From: Tectiglobus diatomicola
GTDB taxonomy: Bacteria; Pseudomonadota; Alphaproteobacteria; Rhizobiales; Hyphomicrobiaceae
Assembly: GCA_039583345.1 (NCBI GenBank)
Contig: JAZDSJ010000003.1
Coordinates: 1 to 64,000 of the forward strand
Direction: 5' to 3'
DNA: 64,000 nt
Shown: positions 48,386-58,267 of the stretch, one piece after another
Layout of the letters: the number at the start of each line of letters is the position of its first letter
Position numbering within the stretch: the first letter of the stretch is position 1
Notes under the pieces: generated by a model
Databases searched by the model: none
The model's input: only the letters and a program-made list of their open reading frames with translations
Told to the model about the DNA's origin: nothing
Made by a program: the position numbers and the translations under genes

Positions 48386-49315
48386 ATGACAAGGCTTTCA
48401 GACATGACACGCCGAAGCCGTTTGATTAGTGATGATGAGATCAATGTTTCATTTGAATTTTTTCCGCCTAAGACAGAAAAAATGGAAGCAAATCTCTGGT
48501 CAGCTATTAAACGTCTCGCCCCTCTTTCTCCGGAATTCGTGTCAGTTACCTATGGTGCTGGTGGTTCAACCAGAGAACGTACGCATACAACCATAGAACG
48601 AATAGTTTGTGAGACAGACCTCAAACCTGCTGGTCATCTTACGTGTGTCGGTGCATCTAAGTCAGAAGTCAATGATGTAATCCGAAGTTATTGGGCTGCG
48701 GGAGTGCGTCATATTGTAGCTCTTCGTGGTGACCCTTCAGATGGTATAGGTAATAAATTCAAAGCTCACACGCTGGGTTATAATAGCTCTGTGGATTTAG
48801 TTAAAGGCATACTCGAAATTGCTGCTATGACGGTATCTGTTAGCGGATATCCAGAAATGCACCCAGAAAGTCGTTGTCGTGAAAGCGAATTAGATCACCT
48901 CAAAGCAAAAGTTGATGCTGGAGCTTCAAGGATAATTACACAATTTTTTTTCGATAATACGCATTATTTACGTTTTATAGAGCGGGTTAGGGCTCGTGGA
49001 ATTTGGTGTCCTGTTATACCAGGCATAGTACCAATCCATAATTATCATCAAATCTCAACTTTCGCGAAAAGATGCGGAGCAAATATGCCATCTTGGTTAA
49101 CACGTCGTTTCGAAGGATTAGAACATGATGTGACTACTACCCATCTTGTAGCTGCTGCAGTTGCAGCCGAGCAAGTTATGGACTTGGTTGACAATGGTAT
49201 TCAAACATTTCATTTCTACACACTTAACAGGGCAGATCTTGTCTATGCAATATGTCATCTTTTAGGCCTAAGGCCTCGGAAAAATTCTACCATCCAGGAG
49301 CTAGAGACGGCATGA
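48386..49315 (+). CDS. metF: Methylenetetrahydrofolate reductase
   Basis: MetF reduces 5,10-methylene-THF to 5-methyl-THF, the methyl donor for methionine synthase. The 309-residue TIM-barrel flavoprotein has VSFEFFPPKTEKME, VSVTYGAGGSTRERT, HLTCVGASKSEV, IVALRGDPSDG, KVDAGASRIITQFFFD and GIVPIHNY, all typical. The ATG at 48386 follows TTTGGAGACC, with GGAG about nine bases upstream. Its TGA overlaps the ATG of the homocysteine-methyltransferase gene, so the methyl donor and the acceptor enzyme are made from one message. Confidence 0.97.
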   Translation: MTRLSDMTRRSRLISDDEINVSFEFFPPKTEKMEANLWSAIKRLAPLSPEFVSVTYGAGGSTRERTHTTIERIVCETDLKPAGHLTCVGASKSEVNDVIRSYWAAGVRHIVALRGDPSDGIGNKFKAHTLGYNSSVDLVKGILEIAAMTVSVSGYPEMHPESRCRESELDHLKAKVDAGASRIITQFFFDNTHYLRFIERVRARGIWCPVIPGIVPIHNYHQISTFAKRCGANMPSWLTRRFEGLEHDVTTTHLVAAAVAAEQVMDLVDNGIQTFHFYTLNRADLVYAICHLLGLRPRKNSTIQELETA

Positions 49316-50376
49316 AAAAAATAGACTCTCGCAGTCGGTTACTAGAGACTGCCATAAAAAAACGAATTCTTGTAACAGATGGTGCGATGGGCACCATGAT
49401 CCAACGTTTAAAGCTGAATGAGGTTGATTATCGCGGAACACGGTTTTCTAACTGGGAAAAGAGTGTAAAAGGTAATAATGATCTACTAGTACTTACCCAG
49501 CCCAAAGAGATCTACAATATTCATTTATCTTATCTCAAAGCTGGAGCTGACATAATCGCAACTAATACGTTTAATGCGCAGCGGATTTCCATGGCTGATT
49601 ATGGTATGGAAAAGTTTTGTTTTGAAATGAACGTTGCTGCAGCCGAAATAGCTCGCTCTGCAGCTGACGAATTCTCAAGGAAAACACCAAAAAAACCTCG
49701 TTTCGTAGCTGGTTCCGTAGGGCCAACAAATCGTACTGCATCTATTTCACCCGATGTGAATGATCCTGGGTTCCGGAATGTGACGTTCAATGAGCTAGTC
49801 ACAGCCTATATCGAGCAAATTAGGGGACTTGTGAAAGGGGGAATAGATCTGATTTTAATAGAAACCGTATTTGACACTCTTAACGCTAAAGCTGCAGGAT
49901 TTGCTGCAAAACAAGTTTTTGATAATATTGGTAAAAGACTTCCGATTATAATTTCAGGTACAATCACTGACAGATCGGGGCGTACATTGTCAGGCCAGAC
50001 TCCGGAAGCATTTTGGTACTCCTTGCGTCATTTGCAACCATTTGCGATAGGTTTCAACTGCGCACTTGGCGCTGAACTCATGCGCCCGTATGTAGCTGAA
50101 CTTGCAGCTATTGCCGATACTAGGATCTCTGCTTACCCGAATGCTGGACTGCCTAATGAAATGGGAGAATATGACGAAAGTCCAGAAGAGATGGCTTCTC
50201 ATTTAGAACCATGGGCAAAAGATGGTTTGGTTAATATCATAGGAGGCTGTTGTGGATCAACACCTGAACATATAGCAATGATAAGTCTCCGAACTAAAAA
50301 AATAAAGCCTCGTGTTTTACCTTGCTTAAAACCCAGATTAAGATTATCTGGTCTCGAAGCGTTCGTACAAACTTAG
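49312..50376 (+). CDS. metH: Methionine synthase, homocysteine-binding half
   Basis: This 354-residue protein is the N-terminal homocysteine/zinc module of cobalamin-dependent methionine synthase as a free-standing gene: LVTDGAMGTMIQRL, GADIIATNTFNAQ, AGSVGPTNRT, LILIETVFDTLNAKAA, GFNCALGAE and the zinc Cys pair in GGCCGSTPEH. ATG 49312 overlaps the metF stop (ATGA) and has AGGAG 11 bases upstream; the open frame begins at 49252 inside metF but has no start signal there. The folate, B12 and activation modules are encoded separately 750 bases downstream. Split metH is known in alphaproteobacteria, so the split itself is probably not damage. Confidence 0.93.
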   Translation: MKKIDSRSRLLETAIKKRILVTDGAMGTMIQRLKLNEVDYRGTRFSNWEKSVKGNNDLLVLTQPKEIYNIHLSYLKAGADIIATNTFNAQRISMADYGMEKFCFEMNVAAAEIARSAADEFSRKTPKKPRFVAGSVGPTNRTASISPDVNDPGFRNVTFNELVTAYIEQIRGLVKGGIDLILIETVFDTLNAKAAGFAAKQVFDNIGKRLPIIISGTITDRSGRTLSGQTPEAFWYSLRHLQPFAIGFNCALGAELMRPYVAELAAIADTRISAYPNAGLPNEMGEYDESPEEMASHLEPWAKDGLVNIIGGCCGSTPEHIAMISLRTKKIKPRVLPCLKPRLRLSGLEAFVQT

Positions 50377-51124
50377 GCATCATTATTTAGAGTGAAATGA
50401 GATGTATTAGTGATGGTGCAAGGGCAGATACAGAAAATCAAAATAATAGGAAGTCTATCAATTGAATTAACCTACAAACCTTATTTCAAGTTGGCCGAGG
50501 ATGCCTCAGTATTAGCTCGATTACGGCTGTGAGATGTTTTAGCGATTTTAAGACGCAACAAGTGGCATTAAATAAACGTTTAAGTATCAAATCGAATTCA
50601 GCTCATTAATATACACAGGTAGAGATATCGCAACTCGCATTCGATATATAAGAGCCAGTTTTTTATCGCCTTTGTGGCAAAGTAAAAGATAATTTATAAT
50701 AAATTTGAAAGTGGCGACGGCAGTTACAAGAACTATTACCAACTACATTTTCAGATTTAATCTACGAATTACACCAGCAAGTTATTGGAACTTAATGATC
50801 TCCTCAGAGAGGATAATGCCCGTGAGTGAAAGTCTATCTTCAATAATTGGAAAAGGCAGTAATAATTTTAATGCTATCTTTAATAGATGCCTTTTATTAC
50901 TTTAGAAGTGATATCTACCTATCTATATTTGCACAACTAATTTTTTAATTAAAATAAACCCGCAAAGGTAGTATATTTTATATTGAAAGTTATTTGACCA
51001 ATTAGAAATCTCAATCGACCGCCCTATCACTGAAGTAGATCTGTAGATCCTATAGTCTAACTTTCAAAGCGTTTGTTAACTGTACATTAGTAAAAACATA
51101 TTTTCGTGAATACCAATATACGTA
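50377..51124. other. 750-base spacer between the two metH genes, possible remnant
   Basis: Mostly closed in all frames. Two short plus-strand pieces look protein-like (FKLAEDASVLARLR near 50489-50530, and LQELLPTTFSDLIYELHQQV near 50727-50785) and could derive from one lost gene, but I cannot name a family. The rest shows nothing. Confidence 0.4.
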
Positions 51125-53797
51125 ATGAAAGGGAAGCAACACGTGACCGATTCGGCGGCAGCATTCATAAACATTGGTGAACGAACAAACGTAACAGGTT
51201 CTGCGAGATTTCGTAAGCTGATAGCTAATGATGATTACGAAAGTGCTGTTGCTGTTGCCCGCCAACAGGTTGAAAACGGCGCTCAAATCATTGATGTCAA
51301 TATGGATGAGGGATTGCTCGACAGCGAGCGAGCTATGACCAGGTTCCTCAATCTTATTGCTTCAGAGCCAGATATTGCGCGAGTTCCAGTTATGATTGAC
51401 TCCTCAAAATGGACAGTAATCGAGGCTGGCCTACAATGTGTTCAGGGTAAATCAATCGTAAATTCAATTAGCCTTAAAGAAGGAGAAGCCGTATTCAAAG
51501 AACACGCAAAAAAAATCCTACGTTACGGGGCCGCAACTGTTGTTATGGCTTTCGATGAGAAGGGACAGGCGGACACTACTGAACGTAAGTTTGAAATTTG
51601 CAAACGCGCTTATACAATACTGACGTTAGATATAGGCTTTCCGCCAGAGGATATTATATTCGATCCGAATGTATTTGCGGTTGGAACAGGTATTGAAGAA
51701 CATAATAATTATGGCGTGGCATTTATTGAGGCAACACGGTTGATAAAGCAGAATTTGCCGCATGTCCATGTCTCAGGAGGCATTTCTAATTTATCATTTT
51801 CTTTTCGAGGGAATGAGCCGGTTCGTCAGGCAATGCATTCGGTATTTTTGTATCATGCCATTAAAGCAGGCCTTGATATGGCAATTGTAAACGCAGGTCA
51901 AGTTACAATTTATGATAAAATCCAGCCCGATCTTAGAGAACTTTGTGAAGATATTATTCTTAACCGTAGAGTAGATTCTACGGATAGACTTCTTGATAAG
52001 GCGCAAAGCTTTAAAGGTCCTAGTGATAAGCGTGAAGCTTCGGACCAGGCTTGGCGAAAAAAAAATGTGCAAGAGCGAATTAAACATGCATTAGTTTTAG
52101 GTATCACAAATTTTATTGAAAATGATACTGAAGAAGCTCGCAAAATTGCAAAACGTCCTCTGGACGTGATAGAAGGACCATTGATGGCTGGCATGAACGC
52201 TGTAGGAGATTTATTCAGTGAAGGTAAAATGTTCTTACCGCAAGTTGTAAAATCAGCACGTGTCATGAAACAAGCTGTAGCCTATCTGCAACCTTTCTTG
52301 GAAGAAGAAAAGATTTCCTCAGGCGTTGAAACTACGCCAAATGCAGGAAAAATTTTGCTTGCTACCGTTAAAGGGGATGTGCACGATATCGGAAAGAATA
52401 TAGTCGGTGTTGTCCTACAATGTAATAATTACAATGTAATTGATTTGGGCGTGATGGTGCCGTTTGACAAAATTATCGAGACAGCAAAAAAAGAGAATGT
52501 TGATATAATTGGTTTATCCGGACTTATAACTCCATCACTTGATGAAATGTGCATTGTGGCTCGCGAAATGGAACGCAATGATTTAAAAATCCCTCTACTT
52601 ATAGGTGGTGCAACAACTAGCAAAATTCACACGGCCGTAAAAATCGCCCCTAATTATAATCAAGGGCAAGCCATTTATGTTGCTGATGCAAGTAGGGCGG
52701 TTGGAGTCGTGTCCAAACTTCTTTCAAAAGAAACACGAAATGATTATATGAGCTCTAAACGTGCAGAATATTCAGGATTACGTGATGCTCATAATGCCGG
52801 AAGGCTACGTAAACAACGTGTAAGCCTCATAAAGGCACGTGCTAACGCCAAAATTATAGATTGGGAACAATATATACCTCCGCGACCAAATCTTTTAGGT
52901 ACCCTCTCATTTTCTGACTACGATATTGAAAGTCTGATTCCTTTTATCGACTGGTCTCCATTTTTTGCAACTTGGGATTTAACAGGACACTATCCAGCAA
53001 TTTTAAATGATAAAGTAATAGGTACAGAGGCTCACAAATTGTTCAATGATGCTCAAATTATGCTGCGGCAAATCATTGAGCAAAAATGGCTTTCAGCAAA
53101 TAGCGTCATCGGGCTTTGGCCGGCAAACTCTTATGGTGATGATATAATTGTTTATGCCAATGACTGGCGACACACAGAAATTGCGCGTTTGCACACATTA
53201 CGACAACAAATTTCACGCCATAAAGGTAATGATCGACCCCATATGGCTTTGGCAGATTTTATTGCACCAGTATCGATTGGAGTTCCTGATTACATCGGTG
53301 GATTTATTGTTACTACAGGGATTGGTGAAGATAGTGCGCTTAGTGACCATATTTCAGAAACAGATGATTACGGGCGCATCATGCTGAAGGCGCTATCAGA
53401 TCGTCTTGCCGAAGCTTTTGCAGAACAGATGCACATGCGGGTACGGAGAGACTTTTGGGGCTATGAAACCAAAAAGAAACTCGCTATAGAGAAACTTTTT
53501 AATGAAGAATATCAAGGTATAAGACCTGCTCCAGGGTATCCAGCTCAGCCAGATCATACGGAGAAAGGAATCTTATTCAAATTGCTTAATGCTGAGGCTC
53601 AAACTGGAATTTATCTGACTGAAAGCTATGCTATGCATCCAGGATCGTCAATTTCAGGTCTTTACTTCGCTCATCCTGAAGCTTCGTATTTTGGTGTCGG
53701 TCGTATTGAGCGTGATCAAGTCGAAGATTATGCAAAACGAAAAAACTGGTCTATAAAGACCGCAGAACGTTGGCTTGCCCCAGTCCTAAATTATTGA
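51125..53797 (+). CDS. metH: Methionine synthase, folate/cobalamin/activation modules
   Basis: This 890-residue protein holds the other three modules of MetH: the methyl-THF domain (FINIGERTNVTGSARFRKL, VPVMIDSSKW, SISLKEGE), the cobalamin cap and binding domains with the lower-ligand His in VKGDVHDIGKNIV (about residue 420) and VIGLSGLITPS-like sequence, and the C-terminal AdoMet reactivation domain with RPAPGYPAQPDH and the ESYAMHPGSSISG segment. It therefore transfers the methyl group to homocysteine held by the separate N-terminal protein. ATG 51125 lacks a ribosome binding site; GTG 51143 has AAAGGGAA seven to eight bases upstream and may be the real start. All key residues are intact. 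Confidence 0.95.
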   Translation: MKGKQHVTDSAAAFINIGERTNVTGSARFRKLIANDDYESAVAVARQQVENGAQIIDVNMDEGLLDSERAMTRFLNLIASEPDIARVPVMIDSSKWTVIEAGLQCVQGKSIVNSISLKEGEAVFKEHAKKILRYGAATVVMAFDEKGQADTTERKFEICKRAYTILTLDIGFPPEDIIFDPNVFAVGTGIEEHNNYGVAFIEATRLIKQNLPHVHVSGGISNLSFSFRGNEPVRQAMHSVFLYHAIKAGLDMAIVNAGQVTIYDKIQPDLRELCEDIILNRRVDSTDRLLDKAQSFKGPSDKREASDQAWRKKNVQERIKHALVLGITNFIENDTEEARKIAKRPLDVIEGPLMAGMNAVGDLFSEGKMFLPQVVKSARVMKQAVAYLQPFLEEEKISSGVETTPNAGKILLATVKGDVHDIGKNIVGVVLQCNNYNVIDLGVMVPFDKIIETAKKENVDIIGLSGLITPSLDEMCIVAREMERNDLKIPLLIGGATTSKIHTAVKIAPNYNQGQAIYVADASRAVGVVSKLLSKETRNDYMSSKRAEYSGLRDAHNAGRLRKQRVSLIKARANAKIIDWEQYIPPRPNLLGTLSFSDYDIESLIPFIDWSPFFATWDLTGHYPAILNDKVIGTEAHKLFNDAQIMLRQIIEQKWLSANSVIGLWPANSYGDDIIVYANDWRHTEIARLHTLRQQISRHKGNDRPHMALADFIAPVSIGVPDYIGGFIVTTGIGEDSALSDHISETDDYGRIMLKALSDRLAEAFAEQMHMRVRRDFWGYETKKKLAIEKLFNEEYQGIRPAPGYPAQPDHTEKGILFKLLNAEAQTGIYLTESYAMHPGSSISGLYFAHPEASYFGVGRIERDQVEDYAKRKNWSIKTAERWLAPVLNY

Positions 53798-54632
53798 ATA
53801 CAGAAAGTGCATAATTTAAAGTTTAAAAAATATATTTACTAGAGCATATACATAAGCTATGTGCGCGAATTTAGTAGTTCCTATAGACAACACAGGTTTA
53901 AATATATTTGTAACATAACCATTAAATTACCATCCTAGGGTCAACGTCATATTATATATGTGTAAAATCACGATTCATTAATGGCTAGTATTTGATTACT
54001 AATTAAAATTAATTAACGTAAATTGATTTATAACTCCGCATTGTAGCGCATAAAATGGTTATAAATTTTATCATCTCTTAATTAGTGTTTAAATATTGTC
54101 AACATTAAGTTACGTTTTTTTATAAAATCTAATTAAGCATTTACATAGCCATCATGCCGTTGCTCGTTGTAGTAGATTAATATAGCAAAACCTTAGGTAT
54201 ACGCCTTTAAACCATACCGCTTTTAATTTCCACCGCATTTTTTGTATGGATATTTTCAGACTTTCTATTGGTATTACTGGCATGGTACTTGATTATTCTA
54301 TAGTAGGCTTTACAATTTCGCGTATCATTGGCGAGATGGGAATAATAGTTCATAAACACGGCATATGGAATAAAAATAGCTTTTCAAAAAACTTCGCAGT
54401 ATGCAAATACTAGCAGCTCAGGAAAGTTGTAGTGTAAACATTTAAGATTTTTCATTTTAATGTATCAGCCTATTATAATTGTTGTTGTATGCGAAATTAG
54501 AGTATTGAATCTGTAATCTTGCGTTATTCGCTTTTAGTACACTTAATTTCGAGATAATAGTTGTTCATAGGATCTTAGATGCATGTCGAAATTAGTGTTT
54601 ATACAAATCCAAACAAATTGGGAGTAAATACA
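53798..54632. other. 830-base spacer after metH
   Basis: AT-rich. It includes a 55-codon frame at 54246-54413 (MDIFRLSIGITGMVLDY at the start) with somewhat protein-like composition but no ribosome binding site and no family I recognise; I treat it as non-coding or remnant. The end holds the GGGAG site of the next gene. Confidence 0.5.
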
Positions 54633-54845
54633 ATGAAGGAATACGCACCAAAGTTACAGACCTATTTACGCAAAACATTCGGCAGCAATGACATACGGGT
54701 TATACCACATCCAAAGAAAAATGACATGGCAGAAGTATTCATTGGCAATGAGTTTTTGGCCCCTTTGTATCGTGAAGAAGACGAAGGTGAAGTGTGTTAT
54801 CAATTTCAAATGGCAATTTTGGATATCGACCTTAATAACTCTTGA
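54633..54845 (+). CDS. DUF3126 family protein
   Basis: A 70-residue protein of unknown function matching the DUF3126 family, which is largely alphaproteobacterial. The sequence shows LQTYLRKTFGSNDIRVIPHPKKNDMAEVFIGNEF as its core (compare LRRTFGN..IRV.PRPKK.DSAEVYIG.EF) and the C-terminal YQFQMAILDIDL. I chose ATG 54633, which has GGGAG eight bases upstream; the longer frame from 54579 adds 18 residues that do not fit the family. It ends four bases into the open frame of the gamma-carbonic anhydrase gene and they are probably co-transcribed, as in relatives. Confidence 0.88.
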   Translation: MKEYAPKLQTYLRKTFGSNDIRVIPHPKKNDMAEVFIGNEFLAPLYREEDEGEVCYQFQMAILDIDLNNS

Positions 54846-54862
54846 GTAAAAAGGACTTAGTA

Positions 54863-55399
54863 ATGGCGTTGTTCGCCCTTAACAACACATCGGTTTGCGC
54901 GGCTACGGGCGAAGAATTTTGGATTGCCCCGAACGCAACAGTGATCGGCAATGTTGAGTTGCAAGAAAAAACCAGCGTGTGGTTTAACGCAGTAATACGT
55001 GGCGACAATGAGTTAATCAGTATTGGCTATGGATCAAACGTTCAAGATGGCTCTGTTTTACATACTGATCCTGGTTTCCCTTTAACTATTGGAGATAACT
55101 GTACCATTGGTCATATGGTCATGCTACATGGTTGTACAATAAAAAGCACAGTGCTTGTTGGCATTGGAGCTGTTATTTTAAATGGTGCAGTTATTGGTGA
55201 AGAGTGTATAATAGGGGCTCATGCTTTAATTCCTGAAAAAAAAGTAATTCCACCGCGTTCCGTAGTCATGGGGGTACCGGGCAAGATAGTACGAAAAGCT
55301 ACAGAAAACGATGTTCTACATAGCAGAAATGTCAGCATTCATTATCAACGAAACTGGCGCCGTTATAAGGATAACCTTAAGCTATTGGAATTCGATTGA
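54863..55399 (+). CDS. Gamma-carbonic anhydrase family protein
   Basis: A left-handed beta-helix hexapeptide-repeat protein of the gamma-carbonic anhydrase-like family (YrdA/PaaY type). The 178 residues include IAPNATVIGNVELQ, SVWFNAVIRGDNE, GSNVQDGSVLHTDPG and IGHMVMLHGC, the last two supplying the three zinc-ligand histidines. Actual carbonic anhydrase activity varies in this family. ATG 54863 has AAGGA seven bases upstream and is preferred to TTG 54842. It follows DUF3126 by 17 bases. Confidence 0.93.
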   Translation: MALFALNNTSVCAATGEEFWIAPNATVIGNVELQEKTSVWFNAVIRGDNELISIGYGSNVQDGSVLHTDPGFPLTIGDNCTIGHMVMLHGCTIKSTVLVGIGAVILNGAVIGEECIIGAHALIPEKKVIPPRSVVMGVPGKIVRKATENDVLHSRNVSIHYQRNWRRYKDNLKLLEFD

Positions 55400-55671
55400 T
55401 ATAGATAAGGTACGTTCTTCTCTCAAATACAGTTTTTAGTATTTAACATGGTTAATATAACTCATTATTTATTGATTTGATTACAGTCTGGAAACTAAGG
55501 TAAGTTTATAAAAACTTTTAGGTATTTGGTTGTAATAATTTTTCGTAAATATTGTATTTACACAATTTTCCCTTATCGCGTCAACGTGCTATTGAGGTAC
55601 TTGTCCATTTGCACAGGTCGTTTTTCTGTTACAGAAGAATATAGATGGCTGCTGTTTTCTATTTATCATCA

Positions 55672-56882
55672 TATGTTGGCCTAATATTAAATGATGTACT
55701 TCTCGTACCTAGTTTTCAATTATCTTGCCTACCGAAGTTCGTATCACTCCAAAAACCACTCAAAATATTTCTATAAACATTCCAATCATCTCATCTGCAT
55801 GGACACCGTTACTAAGAGTGACTCTACAAGTGCCATGACCAAATCTGCTAGTATTGATGCAATACGCAGTAATTTAACTGATTAATTAATAGTAAGTTTA
55901 ACTAATATCAATAGTAAAGAAGCTAAACGTTTATTACTCAAATATCATTTCAAAAAAACTACTTGTAGTTGATAAAAATTTTCGTTGTATTGATCTCATC
56001 ACAGTAAAAGATATTGAAAAGACAAATATTCACCCCCACGCTTGCTAAGATAAAGAAGGTTGCCTAAGAGTTGTTGCTGCAATCTCTGTCGGAAATGACG
56101 CTCATGAACGTACCGAGCGTTTAGTCGTAGCTGGTTGTGAACTTATTGTTGTGGATACTTCTCATAGAGACTCGCAACAAGTTTTAAATGCAGTCACTCG
56201 TATTAAAAAATAATCTAATAACATTCAAATCCTAGCCAGTAATGTTGCAATTGCTAAGGCAAGACATGTATTAATTGATGCGGGAACTAATACCGTAAAA
56301 GTTAATATAGGCCCAGGATCAATTTGTACAACTCGCGTTGTAGCTATAGTTAGTGTTCCACAACTGACTGCAGTTATGAATTGTACAAATGCTGTCCATA
56401 ATTTAGGAAAGCACGTTGTTGCTGACTGTGGTATTAAATACTCAGGTAATATTACCTAAGCCATTGCACCCCGAGCCAGTTGCGTTATGTCAAGCTCACT
56501 GTTCGTCGGAACAGATGAAGCTCCCTGAAACATATGTCTTAATCAAGGCCGAACCCACAAATCTTAGCACGGGATGGGGTCAGTTGGAGCTGTGGCGCGG
56601 GGATCTGTTGATCGTTACTTTCAACAAGAAATTACATACACTCTTAAGCTAGTCCTAGAGAGTATTGAAGGCCAGATTGACTATAAAGGACCTTTGTCAA
56701 TTGTCTTGCACCGACTGTCAGGTGGGCAAAAGGCTGGTGTAGGATATGTTGAAGCGCAGTCTATTGATAAACCACAGAAACGTATTTATTTTACTAGAGT
56801 GTATACATCTGAATAGCGCGAGAGTCATCCACATTCTATTTCAGTAACTCGTAAGAGTACTAATTATCAGGAACAGAGTTAA
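55672..56882 (+). pseudogene. guaB: Decayed IMP dehydrogenase
   Basis: IMPDH makes XMP from IMP, the committed step to GMP. Pieces in several frames read in order: LNDVLLVPS, LPTEVRITP, NIPIISSA, MDTVTKSDS, then KLLVVDKNFRCIGLITVKDIEK, LRVVAAISVGND, RLVVAGCELIVVDTSH, VNIGPGSICTTRVVAI with the active-site Cys loop, HVVADCGIKYSG, SLFVGTDEAP and finally RESHPHSISVTRKS before a stop near 56882. At least four in-frame stops and several frameshifts interrupt it. Most of the CBS domain pair is deleted. It is directly before the RsmB-type gene, its usual alphaproteobacterial neighbour (guaB-rsmB-guaA). Confidence 0.93.
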
Positions 56883-56968
56883 TAGCACTCAAATATTTTA
56901 GAACCTTGTTATATATATTTATACTATACTGGCTTTAGATTAATTTATCAGCGAAATAGGCTTAAAGC

Positions 56969-58267
56969 ATGAAACTAGGTGCGCATCTTACTTCTGCGAC
57001 AGAAGTTTTGGCAGAAATACTGAAATCTCATCGTTCTGCAGCATCTACCATTAAAGATTGGGGTAAATCTCATCGTTTTGCTGGGTCCTCCGATAGATCT
57101 ACTATTAGCAATCTGGTCTATGATGCGCTAAGGCGCAAATTATCACTTGCAGCACAAATGCAAAATGATAGTCCACGTGCCCTAATTCTTGCCACTGCTC
57201 CTTATACTTTAGGTATAGCTATTGACCTAATTACAAAAATTTCGGATGGAACAAGATATGCTCCCCCTCCACTCAAACCTCAGGAATTAGTTGGTTTAAG
57301 ACGACAACTATCTACCACATTACCGCAATATATTCGTGGTGATTACCCGAAATGGTTAGCAGCATCGATAGAACGTGCATTTGGTGATAACGCTGTTACA
57401 CAAGGTGCTGCTTTGGCACGAAGAGCACCCATTGATCTTCGTACTAATGCCTTAAAAGCAGATAGAGAACAAGTCTTAAAAGCTCTTAAATCCTTAAATG
57501 CCGTAAAGGGTAATTATGCGCCATTTGCTGTCAGGGTCCAGTCACCAAATGCGTTAGGACGGATTCCCAATTTAGAAGCTGAAACTTCCTATGTTAAAGG
57601 GTGGTTTGAGATACAGGATGAAGGCAGCCAGATTGCAGCTGCTTTGGCTAGTGCTAGTCCTAATCTTCAGGTTCTTGATCTCTGTGCAGGTTCTGGTGGA
57701 AAAACTTTAGCGCTTGCAGGTACGATGCAGAACACTGGAAAAGTCTTTGCTTTCGATACGAACAAACATCAGTTGCAACCAATTTTTAAACGTATCCAAC
57801 GTGCTGGTGTACGTAATATTCGAGTCTTAAAGGCAGCTGATATCGCAACTCTAAATAATTTAGGGCCGTGCTTTGATATCGTTTTTGTTGATGCCCCTTG
57901 TAGTGGTTCTGGCGTATGGCGGCGTAGACCTGATACTAAATGGCGTATTAAGCCGACAAACCTTGTTTCTAGAATTTCTGAGCAAAAGACGGCTTTAACG
58001 GTAGCGCAAAAGCTTGTTAAACCTGGAGGGTATTTATTGTACGTTACCTGTTCAATTTTACCTGAAGAAAATATAGATCAGGTGGCTTGGTTCTTAAAAA
58101 AGGCTCCGAATTTCATTTTGACTCCTTACCTAGCAAATTGGTGTAAAGTGTCAAATAACGATGCACCATTATCAGCTGATAAAAGCTTGCAGACACTACA
58201 GTTGACACCATCATCTCATGGAACTGATGGTTTCTTTATTGCAAAATTTCAGCGACAACGAGTGTAA
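56969..58267 (+). CDS. rsmB: RsmB/NOP family rRNA cytosine-C5 methyltransferase
   Basis: This 432-residue protein is an RNA m5C methyltransferase of the RsmB/NOP group, probably acting on 16S rRNA. It has the SAM loop VLDLCAGSGGKTLALA, FVDAPCSGSGVWRRRPDTKW (motif IV with Cys) and LLYVTCSILPEENIDQV (motif VI with the catalytic Cys), and ends with the SSHGTDGFFIAKF tail typical of the family. The N-terminal half is a NusB-like and linker region. It is intact although both its usual neighbours are gone: guaB is a pseudogene 87 bases upstream and guaA is not found downstream. The exact gene symbol is less certain than the family. Confidence 0.9.
   Translation: MKLGAHLTSATEVLAEILKSHRSAASTIKDWGKSHRFAGSSDRSTISNLVYDALRRKLSLAAQMQNDSPRALILATAPYTLGIAIDLITKISDGTRYAPPPLKPQELVGLRRQLSTTLPQYIRGDYPKWLAASIERAFGDNAVTQGAALARRAPIDLRTNALKADREQVLKALKSLNAVKGNYAPFAVRVQSPNALGRIPNLEAETSYVKGWFEIQDEGSQIAAALASASPNLQVLDLCAGSGGKTLALAGTMQNTGKVFAFDTNKHQLQPIFKRIQRAGVRNIRVLKAADIATLNNLGPCFDIVFVDAPCSGSGVWRRRPDTKWRIKPTNLVSRISEQKTALTVAQKLVKPGGYLLYVTCSILPEENIDQVAWFLKKAPNFILTPYLANWCKVSNNDAPLSADKSLQTLQLTPSSHGTDGFFIAKFQRQRV

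Noticed and set aside
54246..54413. 55-codon frame between metH and DUF3126
   Set aside because: No ribosome binding site or recognised family; within drifting spacer DNA.
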